Source: Verrucomicrobiota bacterium (GTDB taxonomy: Bacteria; Verrucomicrobiota; Verrucomicrobiia; Chthoniobacterales; UBA10450). From it: a stretch of DNA of 6,193 nt. Positions 1-5,949 of this stretch are shown piece by piece (within the stretch, counting starts at the first letter, position 1; each line of letters opens with the position of its first letter). The stretch is from contig QHPZ01000137.1 in NCBI GenBank assembly GCA_003219225.1, forward strand, positions 1-6,193, given 5' to 3'. The notes below the pieces were generated by a model. That model was not told where the DNA came from and ran no database searches. It saw only the letters and a list, made by a program, of their open reading frames with translations. A program made the position numbers and the translations under genes.

Positions 1-20
1 GAACGCGCAACGCAAGTGAC

Positions 21-1238
21 ATGAAGCTGCTCCGAACTCTCAGCTTCTGCCTGTTTGCCTGCACGGCGCGCGCGATTGAGATCGATGAATTATTCGATCG
101 GCTCGACCAGGCGCTCACCTTCGGCGCGTTTCACGAGAATGTGCGCGCGCGCCTGAGTGGCACGGTCGATCTGGAGCTCTACCATTTCGAGCAGCCCGCG
201 CCGGGCTTGATCGACAGCGATATCGACACGCTGTTCAATCCGCGGCTGACGCTGTTTCTGGATACACAGATTGGGTCGCACGTTTATGTTTTTGTGCAGT
301 CGCGCGTCGATCGCGGGTTTGATCCGAGCGATCATGGCGCGCAAGTACGGGCGGACGAGTACGCGCTGCGCGTGACTCCGTGGGACGACAGCCGGTTCAC
401 GCTGCAAATTGGCAAGTTCGCGACCGTGGTGGGCAATTGGGTGGCGCGGCATCTTTCCTGGGATAATCCATTCATCAACGCGCCGTTGCCGTATGAAAAT
501 GTCACCGCGATTAGCGACAAAAGCGCGCCGGCTTCAGCGCGCGATTTCGTCAATCGCTTCGAGCGCGAGAAGTACGAGTTTGTCCCGGTGATCTGGGGGC
601 CGAGTTATGCCAGCGGCATTTCTGTTTCCGGCCGGCTGGGCCGATTCGATTACGCGGCCGAGATGAAAAATGCCTCGCTCTCATCACGACCGGAGTCATG
701 GAGCGTCGCCGCGATGGGTTTCGAACAGCCGACCTTTAGTGCGCGCGTCGGCTTTCGGCCCACCGAACCGTGGAACTTGGGCGTCTCGGTGAGCGACGGC
801 GCTTATTTCCGGCGCGAAGCTCAACCGACGCTCCCCGCCGGGCGCGACACGGATGATTATCGCGAATTCGTGCTTGGTCAGGACATCAGCTACGCAGTGC
901 GTCATTTGCAATTGTGGGCCGAATTTTATGAGGCGCGCTTTGAAGTTCCGCGCGCCGGCAACGCCGATACGTTTGCCTATTATTTCGAAGCGAAATACAA
1001 ATTCGCGCCGCAATGGTTTGCCGCGCTCCGCTGGAACCAGCAGTTTTTTAGCAACATCGACAACCGTGCCGGCCGCGGCTTGCCGTGGGGCCCGGACCTC
1101 GCACGAATCGAGCTGGCCGCCGGCTACCGTTTTACGTCACATACCCAGATCAAAGTGCAGTACAGCTATCAGCACGAAACCAGCGGGACGGAAGACGACA
1201 ATCACTTGATCGCCACACAATTTACCGTGCGTTTCTAG
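21..1238 (+). CDS. Outer-membrane beta-barrel porin-like protein
   Basis: The 405-residue product begins with a Sec signal peptide: positive residues K2 and R5, a hydrophobic stretch at about residues 6-16, and a likely signal peptidase site after T-A-R-A (A18). The mature part is rich in alternating polar and aromatic strands with many Tyr, Phe, Trp and Arg residues and no long hydrophobic helix. It ends in Phe (F-T-V-R-F), the C-terminal signature of outer-membrane barrels recognised by BamA. A passage at about residues 125-165 (Q-I-G-K-F, then W-D-N-P-F) resembles the strands of porin-like barrels of the phosphate-porin type, but I cannot assign a substrate. The start ATG lacks an obvious Shine-Dalgarno. 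Stop codons at 17-19 and 22-24 could be the end of an upstream gene; the latter would give an ATGA overlap. A response regulator gene follows after 17 nt, suggesting one transcript. Barrel class is well supported; family and cargo are unknown. Confidence 0.75.
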   Translation: MKLLRTLSFCLFACTARAIEIDELFDRLDQALTFGAFHENVRARLSGTVDLELYHFEQPAPGLIDSDIDTLFNPRLTLFLDTQIGSHVYVFVQSRVDRGFDPSDHGAQVRADEYALRVTPWDDSRFTLQIGKFATVVGNWVARHLSWDNPFINAPLPYENVTAISDKSAPASARDFVNRFEREKYEFVPVIWGPSYASGISVSGRLGRFDYAAEMKNASLSSRPESWSVAAMGFEQPTFSARVGFRPTEPWNLGVSVSDGAYFRREAQPTLPAGRDTDDYREFVLGQDISYAVRHLQLWAEFYEARFEVPRAGNADTFAYYFEAKYKFAPQWFAALRWNQQFFSNIDNRAGRGLPWGPDLARIELAAGYRFTSHTQIKVQYSYQHETSGTEDDNHLIATQFTVRF

Positions 1239-1255
1239 ATAGCTCGCCAAGGCTC

Positions 1256-1921
1256 ATGCGTGTTCTCATTGCCGAAGATGAAATCCCGTTGGCGCGGAAG
1301 ATTGCTTCCGCATTGGTCGAGGCGGGTCACGACTCAGTCGTGAGTAACGATGGTGAAGCCGCATTGAGCGAAGTGGCCAATGGGGCTTTTGATTTGATCG
1401 TGCTCGATGTTGGTTTGCCGCGGCTGGACGGCTTCGAAGTATTGCGCCGATTACGTTCCCAACACGTGCCGACGCGCGTTCTGATGTTGACCGCTCGCGG
1501 CGGAGTTGACGATCGCATCACCGGCTTACAACTCGGCGCGGATGATTACCTGCCAAAACCTTTCGCCATGCAGGAACTGGTGGCCAGGGTCGCCGCGCTG
1601 GGTCGGCGTTACGCGGAGGAACCTGCACTCACTTTGCAAGTCGCCGATCTCACTCTCGACCTGGCGAATCATCAAACATTTCGCGACGGTCGCGCCATCG
1701 ATCTTTCCACGCGCGAGATAATGTTGCTGAAGGTGTTGATGCGCGAGCCCGGTCGCGTCTTCACTCGCACTGAGTTGTGCGAGCGCGTCTGGGAACATTC
1801 GCACGAATACGACACCAAGCTCGTGGAAGTTTTTATCGGGCGACTGCGCAAGAAGATCGGAGAACCATCGCTCATTCATACGGTTCGCTACGTCGGATAC
1901 ACGATTCGCGAACCGGCCTGA
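1256..1921 (+). CDS. OmpR/PhoB-family two-component response regulator
   Basis: The 221-residue protein is a DNA-binding response regulator. The receiver domain (about residues 1-115) has the acidic pair E7-D8, the phospho-acceptor D51 in L-D-V-G-L-P, switch residue T79 in L-T-A-R, and K101 in the usual P-K-P-F motif. A winged-helix effector domain (about 125-219) shows the family hallmarks S-T-R-E at its start, V-F-T-R-T-E-L near the middle, a recognition-helix/wing region with V-E-V-F-I-G-R-L-R-K-K-I, and the terminal V-R-Y-V-G-Y. The frame stays open back to 1085, inside the porin gene, but the start at 1256 gives the normal N-terminus (M-R-V-L-I-A-E-D-E) and has AAGG at 1249-1252 just upstream, although the 3-nt spacing is short. 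No histidine kinase gene follows; downstream are a hairpin and an unrelated gene, so the cognate kinase must lie upstream of the window or elsewhere. It may control the porin transcribed with it (inference). Confidence 0.93.
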   Translation: MRVLIAEDEIPLARKIASALVEAGHDSVVSNDGEAALSEVANGAFDLIVLDVGLPRLDGFEVLRRLRSQHVPTRVLMLTARGGVDDRITGLQLGADDYLPKPFAMQELVARVAALGRRYAEEPALTLQVADLTLDLANHQTFRDGRAIDLSTREIMLLKVLMREPGRVFTRTELCERVWEHSHEYDTKLVEVFIGRLRKKIGEPSLIHTVRYVGYTIREPA

Positions 1922-1965
1922 GATTGCCTGCCGGGCGCACCATTCGTTTCCGCGAAGCATTTGGT

Positions 1966-1987
1966 AAAGTAACAGCGGCGTTACTTT
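1966..1987 (+). terminator. Hairpin downstream of the response regulator gene
   Basis: The arms AAAGTAAC (1966-1973) and GTTACTTT (1980-1987) pair perfectly over 8 bp around a 6-nt loop, AGCGGC. The stem is AT-rich and its 3' arm runs into TTTTCT, with no separate long T-tract. It lies 44 nt after the response regulator stop and 36 nt before the next gene. It could be a weak intrinsic terminator, or an operator-like palindrome controlling the ferritin-like gene. The sequence alone does not decide between these. Confidence 0.4.
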
Positions 1988-2023
1988 TCTGGTGCGATAC
2001 CTAATCAGGTTGATTGCGATTCA

Positions 2024-3133
2024 ATGGATATGAAAACATTGAGCACACCCACAGGTATCAGTCGGCGATCTTTCTTAGGTAAATCACTCGCTGTCGGAGC
2101 GGGAACACTGGGCGCTGGTCTCCTGGTCGGCACCCGCAACGCAAGAGCGAGTGGCGGTCTCACACCAGGAGACGCGGCACTGCTCCGGTTCGCAGCGGCG
2201 GCGGAAATACTCGAGGCCGACTTTTGGATCCAATACAACGAGCTCGGTGGCATCCAGGACCCCGAAGTCCCAGGCGGAACTGGCAACCCACTCTACACCG
2301 ACGCCCTCGCGGTGCTGGACGAAGATATGGATCAGTACATCCACGACAACACTGATGATGAAATCACCCATCATAACTTTCTCAATGCCTACCTCGCTTC
2401 CAAAGGAGCGGCTACAGTCGATCTAGAGCCGTTTCGCACTCTGCCCGGTAGCACTGCCGATGGATCCAGTGGAATCCTACGGCTTACTAACCTGACCCAA
2501 CTCACCGTGGACACCAGTTGGTGGACGCGCTACCGCGACGACAGCCATAACCCGGATCTTGATCCAAGCCACACCTTCCCGCAGGCCGTCCCGACTTTAG
2601 CGGTTAACCAGCATACGGCGATCCCCAGGACCAATGCGGATACAAGTGATCCCAATTTCCTGCAGGCGATCGCGAACACTGCGGGTTTCCACTTTGCAAC
2701 CATTGAACAAGGTGGCACCAGTCTGTACCCCGCAATGGCGCAGAGGGCGACCCATGAGGAAGCCCTGCGAATCCTGATCAGCATTGGCCCTACGGAAACA
2801 ATGCATTTTCAAACCTGGGCGGATAAGGCGGGCAATGCACCTCCTTTGACTGCCGTTGATCCGATGACAGGCGTATCGGTGACGTTTCCGGACCTGGACG
2901 TAGACGACGAGCTTTTCAAAAAGAACCTGATCATGCCAGAGCCGTGCCCGTTCTTGGATCCAAGCCTCCCTATTTGTTCGATCATTCGACCGACCCAAAC
3001 GCAGGGTATTGCCATGGGCGTTGTCACGTTCTTAACGGACATGGGGCTTTTCATTGGCCAATCGCCAGCGTTCTTTGCGCTCTTAAACCAACTGGCACAA
3101 GACGCAGACCACGCCAGACACGGTCGTGGTTGA
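2024..3133 (+). CDS. Tat-exported ferritin-like domain protein
   Basis: The 369-residue protein starts with a twin-arginine signal: S13-R14-R15-S16-F17-L18-G19-K20, a hydrophobic Ala/Gly/Leu stretch to about residue 36, and a likely cleavage site after A-R-A (A42). It should therefore fold and bind cofactor in the cytoplasm before export. Diiron-type ligands are spaced as in ferritin-like four-helix bundles (Ferritin_2 type): E61/E64 on the first helix, E113-x-x-H116, E228, and E258-x-x-H261. Between the second and third helices is a long (~110 residue) Pro/Asp/Thr-rich insertion. The C-terminal third has C308 and C318, possibly a disulfide, and a hydrophobic helix near residues 327-350. Enzymatic role is unknown; iron or other metal oxidation or storage in the periplasm is inference. 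ATG 2024 is followed by a second in-frame ATG at 2030, and no strong Shine-Dalgarno is seen for either. It looks monocistronic, with hairpins on both sides. Confidence 0.85.
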   Translation: MDMKTLSTPTGISRRSFLGKSLAVGAGTLGAGLLVGTRNARASGGLTPGDAALLRFAAAAEILEADFWIQYNELGGIQDPEVPGGTGNPLYTDALAVLDEDMDQYIHDNTDDEITHHNFLNAYLASKGAATVDLEPFRTLPGSTADGSSGILRLTNLTQLTVDTSWWTRYRDDSHNPDLDPSHTFPQAVPTLAVNQHTAIPRTNADTSDPNFLQAIANTAGFHFATIEQGGTSLYPAMAQRATHEEALRILISIGPTETMHFQTWADKAGNAPPLTAVDPMTGVSVTFPDLDVDDELFKKNLIMPEPCPFLDPSLPICSIIRPTQTQGIAMGVVTFLTDMGLFIGQSPAFFALLNQLAQDADHARHGRG

Positions 3134-3175
3134 GCGCTGCCATCGGCACATTGACCACATAATGCAAAAAGCTTT

Positions 3176-3206
3176 CGAACGGTCGCTGCGAAGTAGCGAC
3201 CGTTCG
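3176..3206. terminator. Perfect 12-bp hairpin between convergent genes
   Basis: CGAACGGTCGCT (3176-3187) and AGCGACCGTTCG (3195-3206) are exact reverse complements around a 7-nt loop, GCGAAGT. The hairpin lies 42 nt past the ferritin-like gene stop and 41 nt past the 3' end of the minus-strand DUF1272 gene. On the plus strand no T-run follows. Read on the minus strand, the stem is followed after a few bases by AGCTTTTT (from the A-run at 3166-3170). It therefore fits best as the intrinsic terminator of the DUF1272 gene and may also stop or stabilise the plus-strand transcript. Confidence 0.6.
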
Positions 3207-3247
3207 GACAATGGGCGAAGTCTCGCGTTTTTGGATTGGTAGGGAAA

Positions 3248-3433
3248 CTAACGCTCTCCCTTGTCCCGACGCGGCCGGCGCACGAGTTCGCCGCCGCAGT
3301 TGGGACAGAGCGCATTCATTTCTTCGCTACAATCCGGACAAAAGGTGCACTCGTAAGAACAGATGCAGGCTTCGCCGTCATCGCGCAGCACGCGTCCGCA
3401 CTTCTCACATGCTTTTTTCATTTCCAGAGGCAT
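3248..3433 (-). CDS. DUF1272 family small zinc-ribbon protein
   Basis: This 61-residue cytoplasmic protein matches the DUF1272 pattern as I know it: an N-terminal M-x-L-E-M-(K/R) lead, C9-x-x-C12, C23-x-C25, the signature S-Y-E-C-T-F-C (C29, C32), C35, and the closing C43-P-N-C46-G-G-E-L-V-R-R-P. Nine cysteines in 61 residues imply zinc ribbons. The biochemical role of the family is not established; nucleic-acid or protein binding is only a guess. The frame is open further upstream to an ATG at 3478, but that would add 15 residues unlike the family and overlap the start of the divergent SRPBCC gene. The ATG at 3433 gives the family N-terminus. Another ATG at 3421 (M5) is possible. No clear Shine-Dalgarno precedes 3433. 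The 39-bp interval to the divergent gene must hold both promoters. A perfect hairpin at 3176-3206 probably ends the transcript. Confidence 0.85.
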   Translation of the reverse strand: MPLEMKKACEKCGRVLRDDGEACICSYECTFCPDCSEEMNALCPNCGGELVRRPRRDKGER

Positions 3434-3472
3434 TCGATCACGCGAGTCTAGGCTAGATTGATTGGAACAAGA

Positions 3473-3817
3473 ATGCACAAAACGAATTCAATCGTCATGC
3501 GCGCGCCGAAGATGTCGATCTTCGAAACGGCGGCCGACTTGGAGTTGTGGCCGAAGATTTTGCCGCACTATCGCTATATTCGGTTTTTGGAGCGCAGCCC
3601 CGAGCGCAACGTCGTTGTCATGGCGGCGAAACGCTCTGGAATTCCGATCGCTTGGACCTCGGAGCAAATCATCGATCGGGAGAAAACCGAAGTGCACTTT
3701 CATCATTTGAAGGCGTTCACGAAAGGCATGCACGTGGTCTGGACGTTTGAGGAGAAGCCCGATGGCGTGCTCGTGAAAATTAAACACGATCTCGATTTTC
3801 GAATGAAGATACCATAA
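3473..3817 (+). CDS. SRPBCC/polyketide cyclase-like protein, C-terminally truncated by frame disruption
   Basis: The open part encodes 114 residues of a START/SRPBCC fold: an N-terminal strand (T-N-S-I-V-M-R-A-P), the helix-grip region A-A-D-L-E-L-W-P-K-I-L-P-H-Y, then strands covering W-T-S-E-Q, E-V-H-F-H-H and V-K-I-K-H-D-L. These resemble cyclase/dehydrase proteins that sit beside ketosynthases. ATG 3473 is preferred (GGAA at 3464-3467); a TTG at 3458 would add five residues. The family normally continues about 35-40 residues beyond the H-D-L strand to a long C-terminal helix. Here the frame stops at 3817, just after F-R-M-K-I-P. The missing helix is recognisable in a different frame immediately afterwards (3813-3887), so the gene has lost its natural end. 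The product probably lacks the helix that packs over the ligand cavity and may be non-functional. Its role beside the ketosynthase, such as binding or cyclising an acyl/polyketide chain, is inference. Confidence 0.75.
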   Translation: MHKTNSIVMRAPKMSIFETAADLELWPKILPHYRYIRFLERSPERNVVVMAAKRSGIPIAWTSEQIIDREKTEVHFHHLKAFTKGMHVVWTFEEKPDGVLVKIKHDLDFRMKIP

Positions 3818-3887
3818 TATTGCGAACAAAACTTTGCGCTGTATGAAGGCATATGTTGAAGCAGGGGCAAACAGGGTAGCTACATGA
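3813..3887 (+). pseudogene. Out-of-frame C-terminal helix of the SRPBCC gene
   Basis: Reading from 3813 in the frame one base off the upstream ORF gives H-N-I-A-N-K-T-L-R-C-M-K-A-Y-V-E-A-G-A-N-R-V-A-T followed by TGA at 3885-3887. The pattern I-A-N-K-T-L-x-x-M-K is what I expect for the terminal amphipathic helix of SRPBCC cyclase-like proteins. The TGA overlaps the ketosynthase ATG (3884-3886) as ATGA, a classical coupled-operon junction. This argues that it is the true 3' end of the gene that starts at 3473. Between the two halves about 14 residues of the usual fold seem to be missing, so a deletion whose length is 2 modulo 3 (about 40 nt) explains both the gap and the frame change. In this frame a stop at 3804-3806 prevents independent reading from further upstream. 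Confidence 0.65.
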
Positions 3888-5128
3888 GCCGAAGACGCGT
3901 TGTCATTACCGGGATCGGCCCCATTACCTGCATCGGCTTTGGCCGCGAAAACTTTTGGGATGCGGTCCTCGCCGAGAAAACCGGCATTACTCGAATCACG
4001 TCGTTCGATCCGCGGCCGTTCCAGGTGCGTTGCGCAGGTGAGATTGCAGATTGGAACGCCGAAGAATATTTTTCGCCGCAGCGTTTGAAACGCCTGGATC
4101 GCTACGCGCAGTTTGCGGTCGCGTCGGCCAAGCTCGCGCTCGACGACGCCGGCCTCGAATATTCGCGCGAAAAGCCGCAGCACCGGATCGGCGTCAGTTT
4201 CGGCACCGCGCTCGGCGGCGTCTGTAAGGCCGAAGATCAACACGTGCGTTACCTGAAAAAAGGCGCGCGCGGCGTCAACCCGATGCTCGCCGTCCAGGTG
4301 TTCGGCGGCTCCGCGCATTCCAATATCGCAATCGAATTTGGGTTCCGCGGCGTCGGCACCACCAATTCGAACAGTTGCGCCAGCGGCACCGTCTCGTTAG
4401 GCGAAGCGCTGCGCTACATCCGAGACGATTTTGCCGACGTGATCGTGGCCGGCGGCGCCGAAGCGCCGCTAAGTGCGTTGACCATGGGCGCGTTCGACAT
4501 CATCAAAACCATGAGCCGATGCGATGATCCGGCGCTTGCCTCCCGCCCGTTCGATCGACTGCGCGACGGTTTTGTCATGGGCGAAGGCGCCGCCTCGCTA
4601 ATTGTCGAGGAGCTGGAGCACGCCCGCGCGCGCGGCGCGAAAATTTATGCCGAAGTCCTCGGCTACAGTTTAAACAACGACGCGTTCCACATGACGGCGC
4701 CGTTGCCGAGCGGCGACTCGTGCGTGCGCGCGATGCGCGACGCGTTGGCCGACGCGGGGCTTGCGCCCGAGCAGATCGATTACATCAACGCCCACGCCAG
4801 TTCCACTCAGCTGAACGACAGCACTGAGACGATGTCGATCAAGCAGGTCTTCGGCGAACACGCGAAGCAGATTCCGGTCAGCGGTACGAAAGGTTATCAC
4901 GCGCATCCGCTCGGGGCGACCGGCGCGATCGAAGCTGCGATCTGCGCGCTCGCGTTAGATCGACAATGGATTCCGCCGACTATCAATTATCAAAATCCTG
5001 ATCCCGCCTGCGATCTCGATGTCGTTCCAAACCACGGACGTGAGGCAAAACTCAATTACATCATGAGTAATTCGTTTGGCTTCGGCGGCATCAACGCCTG
5101 CGTGGTCTTCGGGCGCGTGCGCGATTAA
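3884..5128 (+). CDS. Beta-ketoacyl-ACP synthase, FabF (KAS II) type
   Basis: The 414-residue enzyme has the full thiolase-fold ketosynthase layout and normal FabF length. It would catalyse decarboxylative Claisen condensation of malonyl-ACP with an acyl-thioester in the cytoplasm. Visible catalytic residues are nucleophile C165 in N-S-C-A-S-G-T, H304 in I-N-A-H-A-S-S-T, K336 and H341 in G-T-K-G-Y-H-A-H-P-L-G-A-T-G, and the closing F-G-F-G-G-I-N loop. The N-terminus R-V-V-I-T-G-I-G is typical. AGGG at 3873-3876 is well spaced from ATG 3884. The start overlaps the out-of-frame TGA of the SRPBCC remnant, which suggests the two genes were once translationally coupled. No ACP, chain-length factor, ketoreductase or other fab gene is present and the operon ends here. 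It may therefore be an accessory or specialised ketosynthase (type II polyketide-like pair with a cyclase) rather than the housekeeping fabF. I leave the symbol blank for that reason. Confidence 0.92.
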   Translation: MSRRRVVITGIGPITCIGFGRENFWDAVLAEKTGITRITSFDPRPFQVRCAGEIADWNAEEYFSPQRLKRLDRYAQFAVASAKLALDDAGLEYSREKPQHRIGVSFGTALGGVCKAEDQHVRYLKKGARGVNPMLAVQVFGGSAHSNIAIEFGFRGVGTTNSNSCASGTVSLGEALRYIRDDFADVIVAGGAEAPLSALTMGAFDIIKTMSRCDDPALASRPFDRLRDGFVMGEGAASLIVEELEHARARGAKIYAEVLGYSLNNDAFHMTAPLPSGDSCVRAMRDALADAGLAPEQIDYINAHASSTQLNDSTETMSIKQVFGEHAKQIPVSGTKGYHAHPLGATGAIEAAICALALDRQWIPPTINYQNPDPACDLDVVPNHGREAKLNYIMSNSFGFGGINACVVFGRVRD

Positions 5129-5135
5129 ACTGCCC

Positions 5136-5252
5136 TGTCATCCCGAGCGCAAGCGAGGGACCTCGCAGTCGCAGCTCGCAACACACGAGCTGACTCGAAG
5201 GCGCAAGCTCCGAGCGCGAGGTCCCTCAACGTCTCCGCCGTTCGGGATGACA
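5136..5252. repeat. Large imperfect palindrome (dispersed-repeat type) between convergent genes
   Basis: Three nested arm pairs are visible: TGTCATCCCGA (5136-5146) with TCGGGATGACA (5242-5252), GAGGGACCTCGC (5155-5166) with GCGAGGTCCCTC (5216-5227), and CAGCTCG (5172-5178) with CGAGCTG (5186-5192). All are exact reverse complements. The first two pairs fold into one long interrupted stem, with the third as a small internal hairpin. The element fills nearly the whole 130-bp gap between the convergent ketosynthase and trmD genes. Sequences starting TCATCCCGAGCG...AGGGACCT recur, as I recall, as dispersed intergenic repeats in several soil bacterial phyla, so this is probably a REP/MITE-like copy. 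It could also serve as a bidirectional terminator, though there is no T-tract. Confidence 0.75.
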
Positions 5253-5258
5253 CGCGAA

Positions 5259-5948
5259 TTATTCGCGCAACAAATCCGGTCGATTCTCACGTGTGCGCTT
5301 GAGCGCCTGTTCTTTGCGCCAGTTTGCGATTTCGGCGTGATTTCCGGAGAGCAACACTTCCGGGACTTTCCAGCCGCGGAATTCCGCAGGCCGCGTGTAT
5401 TGCGGCGCTTCGAGTAATCCGCTGCTGAAACTATCGTCCGCGGCGGCTTGCTCGTGGCCGAGTACGCCGGGGAGCAGCCTAACGACTGCGTCGACGAGCA
5501 CGACTGCCGCGATCGCCCCGTTGGTGAGTACATAGTCGCCAATCGAGATCTCAAGATCGACAAGGTGCTCGATGACGCGGTGGTCGATACCTTCGTAATG
5601 GCCGCAGATGATAATGAGATGTCGATTTTGTGCGAGCTCGTGCGCCAATTTTTGATCGAAACGGCGTCCTGCCGGAGACATGAAAATGATTTTGGGATTT
5701 GGGATTTGGGATTTGGGATTTGCTTTCAGCTCCTCCACCGCCGCGAAGATCGGCTCCGGCTTCATCACCATCCCCTGCCCGCCACCAAAGGGCGCGTCAT
5801 CGACGACATGATGTTTGTCCGTCGTCCAGTCGCGCAGGTTGTGGATGCGAAGATCGACAATGCCGTTTTCCTGCGCGCGTTTCATCATGCTCTCGCTCAA
5901 GGGCGCGCGGCAGATCTCGGGAAATAACGTCAGAATGTCGATCTTCAT
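5259..5948 (-). CDS. trmD: tRNA (guanine-N1)-methyltransferase TrmD
   Basis: The 229-residue protein is the SPOUT-family enzyme that methylates G37 next to the anticodon using S-adenosylmethionine, preventing +1 frameshifting. Diagnostic segments are M-K-I-D-I-L-T-L-F-P-E at the start, D-D-A-P-F-G-G-G-Q-G-M (50-60), the knot motif G-H-Y-E-G-I-D (116-122), S-I-G-D-Y-V-L (135-141), R157 and D172 (equivalent to the catalytic Arg154/Asp169 of characterised enzymes) around P-G-V-L-G-H-E, and L-L-S-G-N-H-A-E-I near the end. The usual G-G-E-L-P-A after Y-V-L is N-G-A-I-A-A here. Residues 76-85 are a Pro/Asn/Lys linker encoded by a heptamer tandem repeat. An upstream ATG at 6008 lies in a palindromic repeat and would add 20 non-family residues; ATG 5948 is the true start. 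khpA lies upstream, without rimM between. The protein is shorter than E. coli TrmD at the C-terminus, as in many bacteria. Confidence 0.95.
   Translation of the reverse strand: MKIDILTLFPEICRAPLSESMMKRAQENGIVDLRIHNLRDWTTDKHHVVDDAPFGGGQGMVMKPEPIFAAVEELKANPKSQIPNPKIIFMSPAGRRFDQKLAHELAQNRHLIIICGHYEGIDHRVIEHLVDLEISIGDYVLTNGAIAAVVLVDAVVRLLPGVLGHEQAAADDSFSSGLLEAPQYTRPAEFRGWKVPEVLLSGNHAEIANWRKEQALKRTRENRPDLLRE
5694..5721. repeat. Four tandem copies of heptamer GGGATTT inside trmD
   Basis: Four exact contiguous copies of GGGATTT occur on the plus strand (5694-5700, 5701-5707, 5708-5714, 5715-5721). They are AAATCCC in the sense of trmD and encode residues 76-85 of TrmD (A-N-P-K-S-Q-I-P-N-P). The tract falls in a variable linker before the conserved F-M-S-P-A-G-R-R segment, so it is tolerated. 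A 7-bp unit is not a multiple of three, so gain or loss of one copy would shift the frame. Confidence 0.95.
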
Positions 5949-5949
5949 C

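Noticed and set aside
90..452. 120-codon minus-strand open frame within the porin gene
   Set aside because: It is antisense to a protein with a clear signal peptide and barrel features, and has no motif of its own.
1085..1255. N-terminal extension of the response regulator starting inside the porin gene
   Set aside because: The 57 extra residues overlap porin coding sequence and do not resemble a receiver domain; M-R-V-L-I-A-E-D-E at 1256 is the natural start.
3434..3478. Longer DUF1272 start at 3478
   Set aside because: It would overlap the divergent gene start and add 15 residues unlike the family N-terminus.
3488..4318. 276-codon open frame on the minus strand opposite the SRPBCC and ketosynthase genes
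   Set aside because: It overlaps two recognisable genes in antisense, has no family-like motifs, and is the usual shadow produced by GC-rich third positions.
5136..5252. tRNA or structured riboswitch in the fabF-trmD gap
   Set aside because: No cloverleaf arms, T-loop consensus or riboswitch core is visible; the symmetry is that of a simple nested inverted repeat at the 3' ends of both genes.
5694..5721. CRISPR-like repeat array
   Set aside because: The heptamers are directly contiguous with no spacers and lie within trmD coding sequence.
5448..5927. 159-codon plus-strand open frame antisense to trmD
   Set aside because: trmD on the opposite strand is unmistakable; the antisense translation has no recognisable motif.
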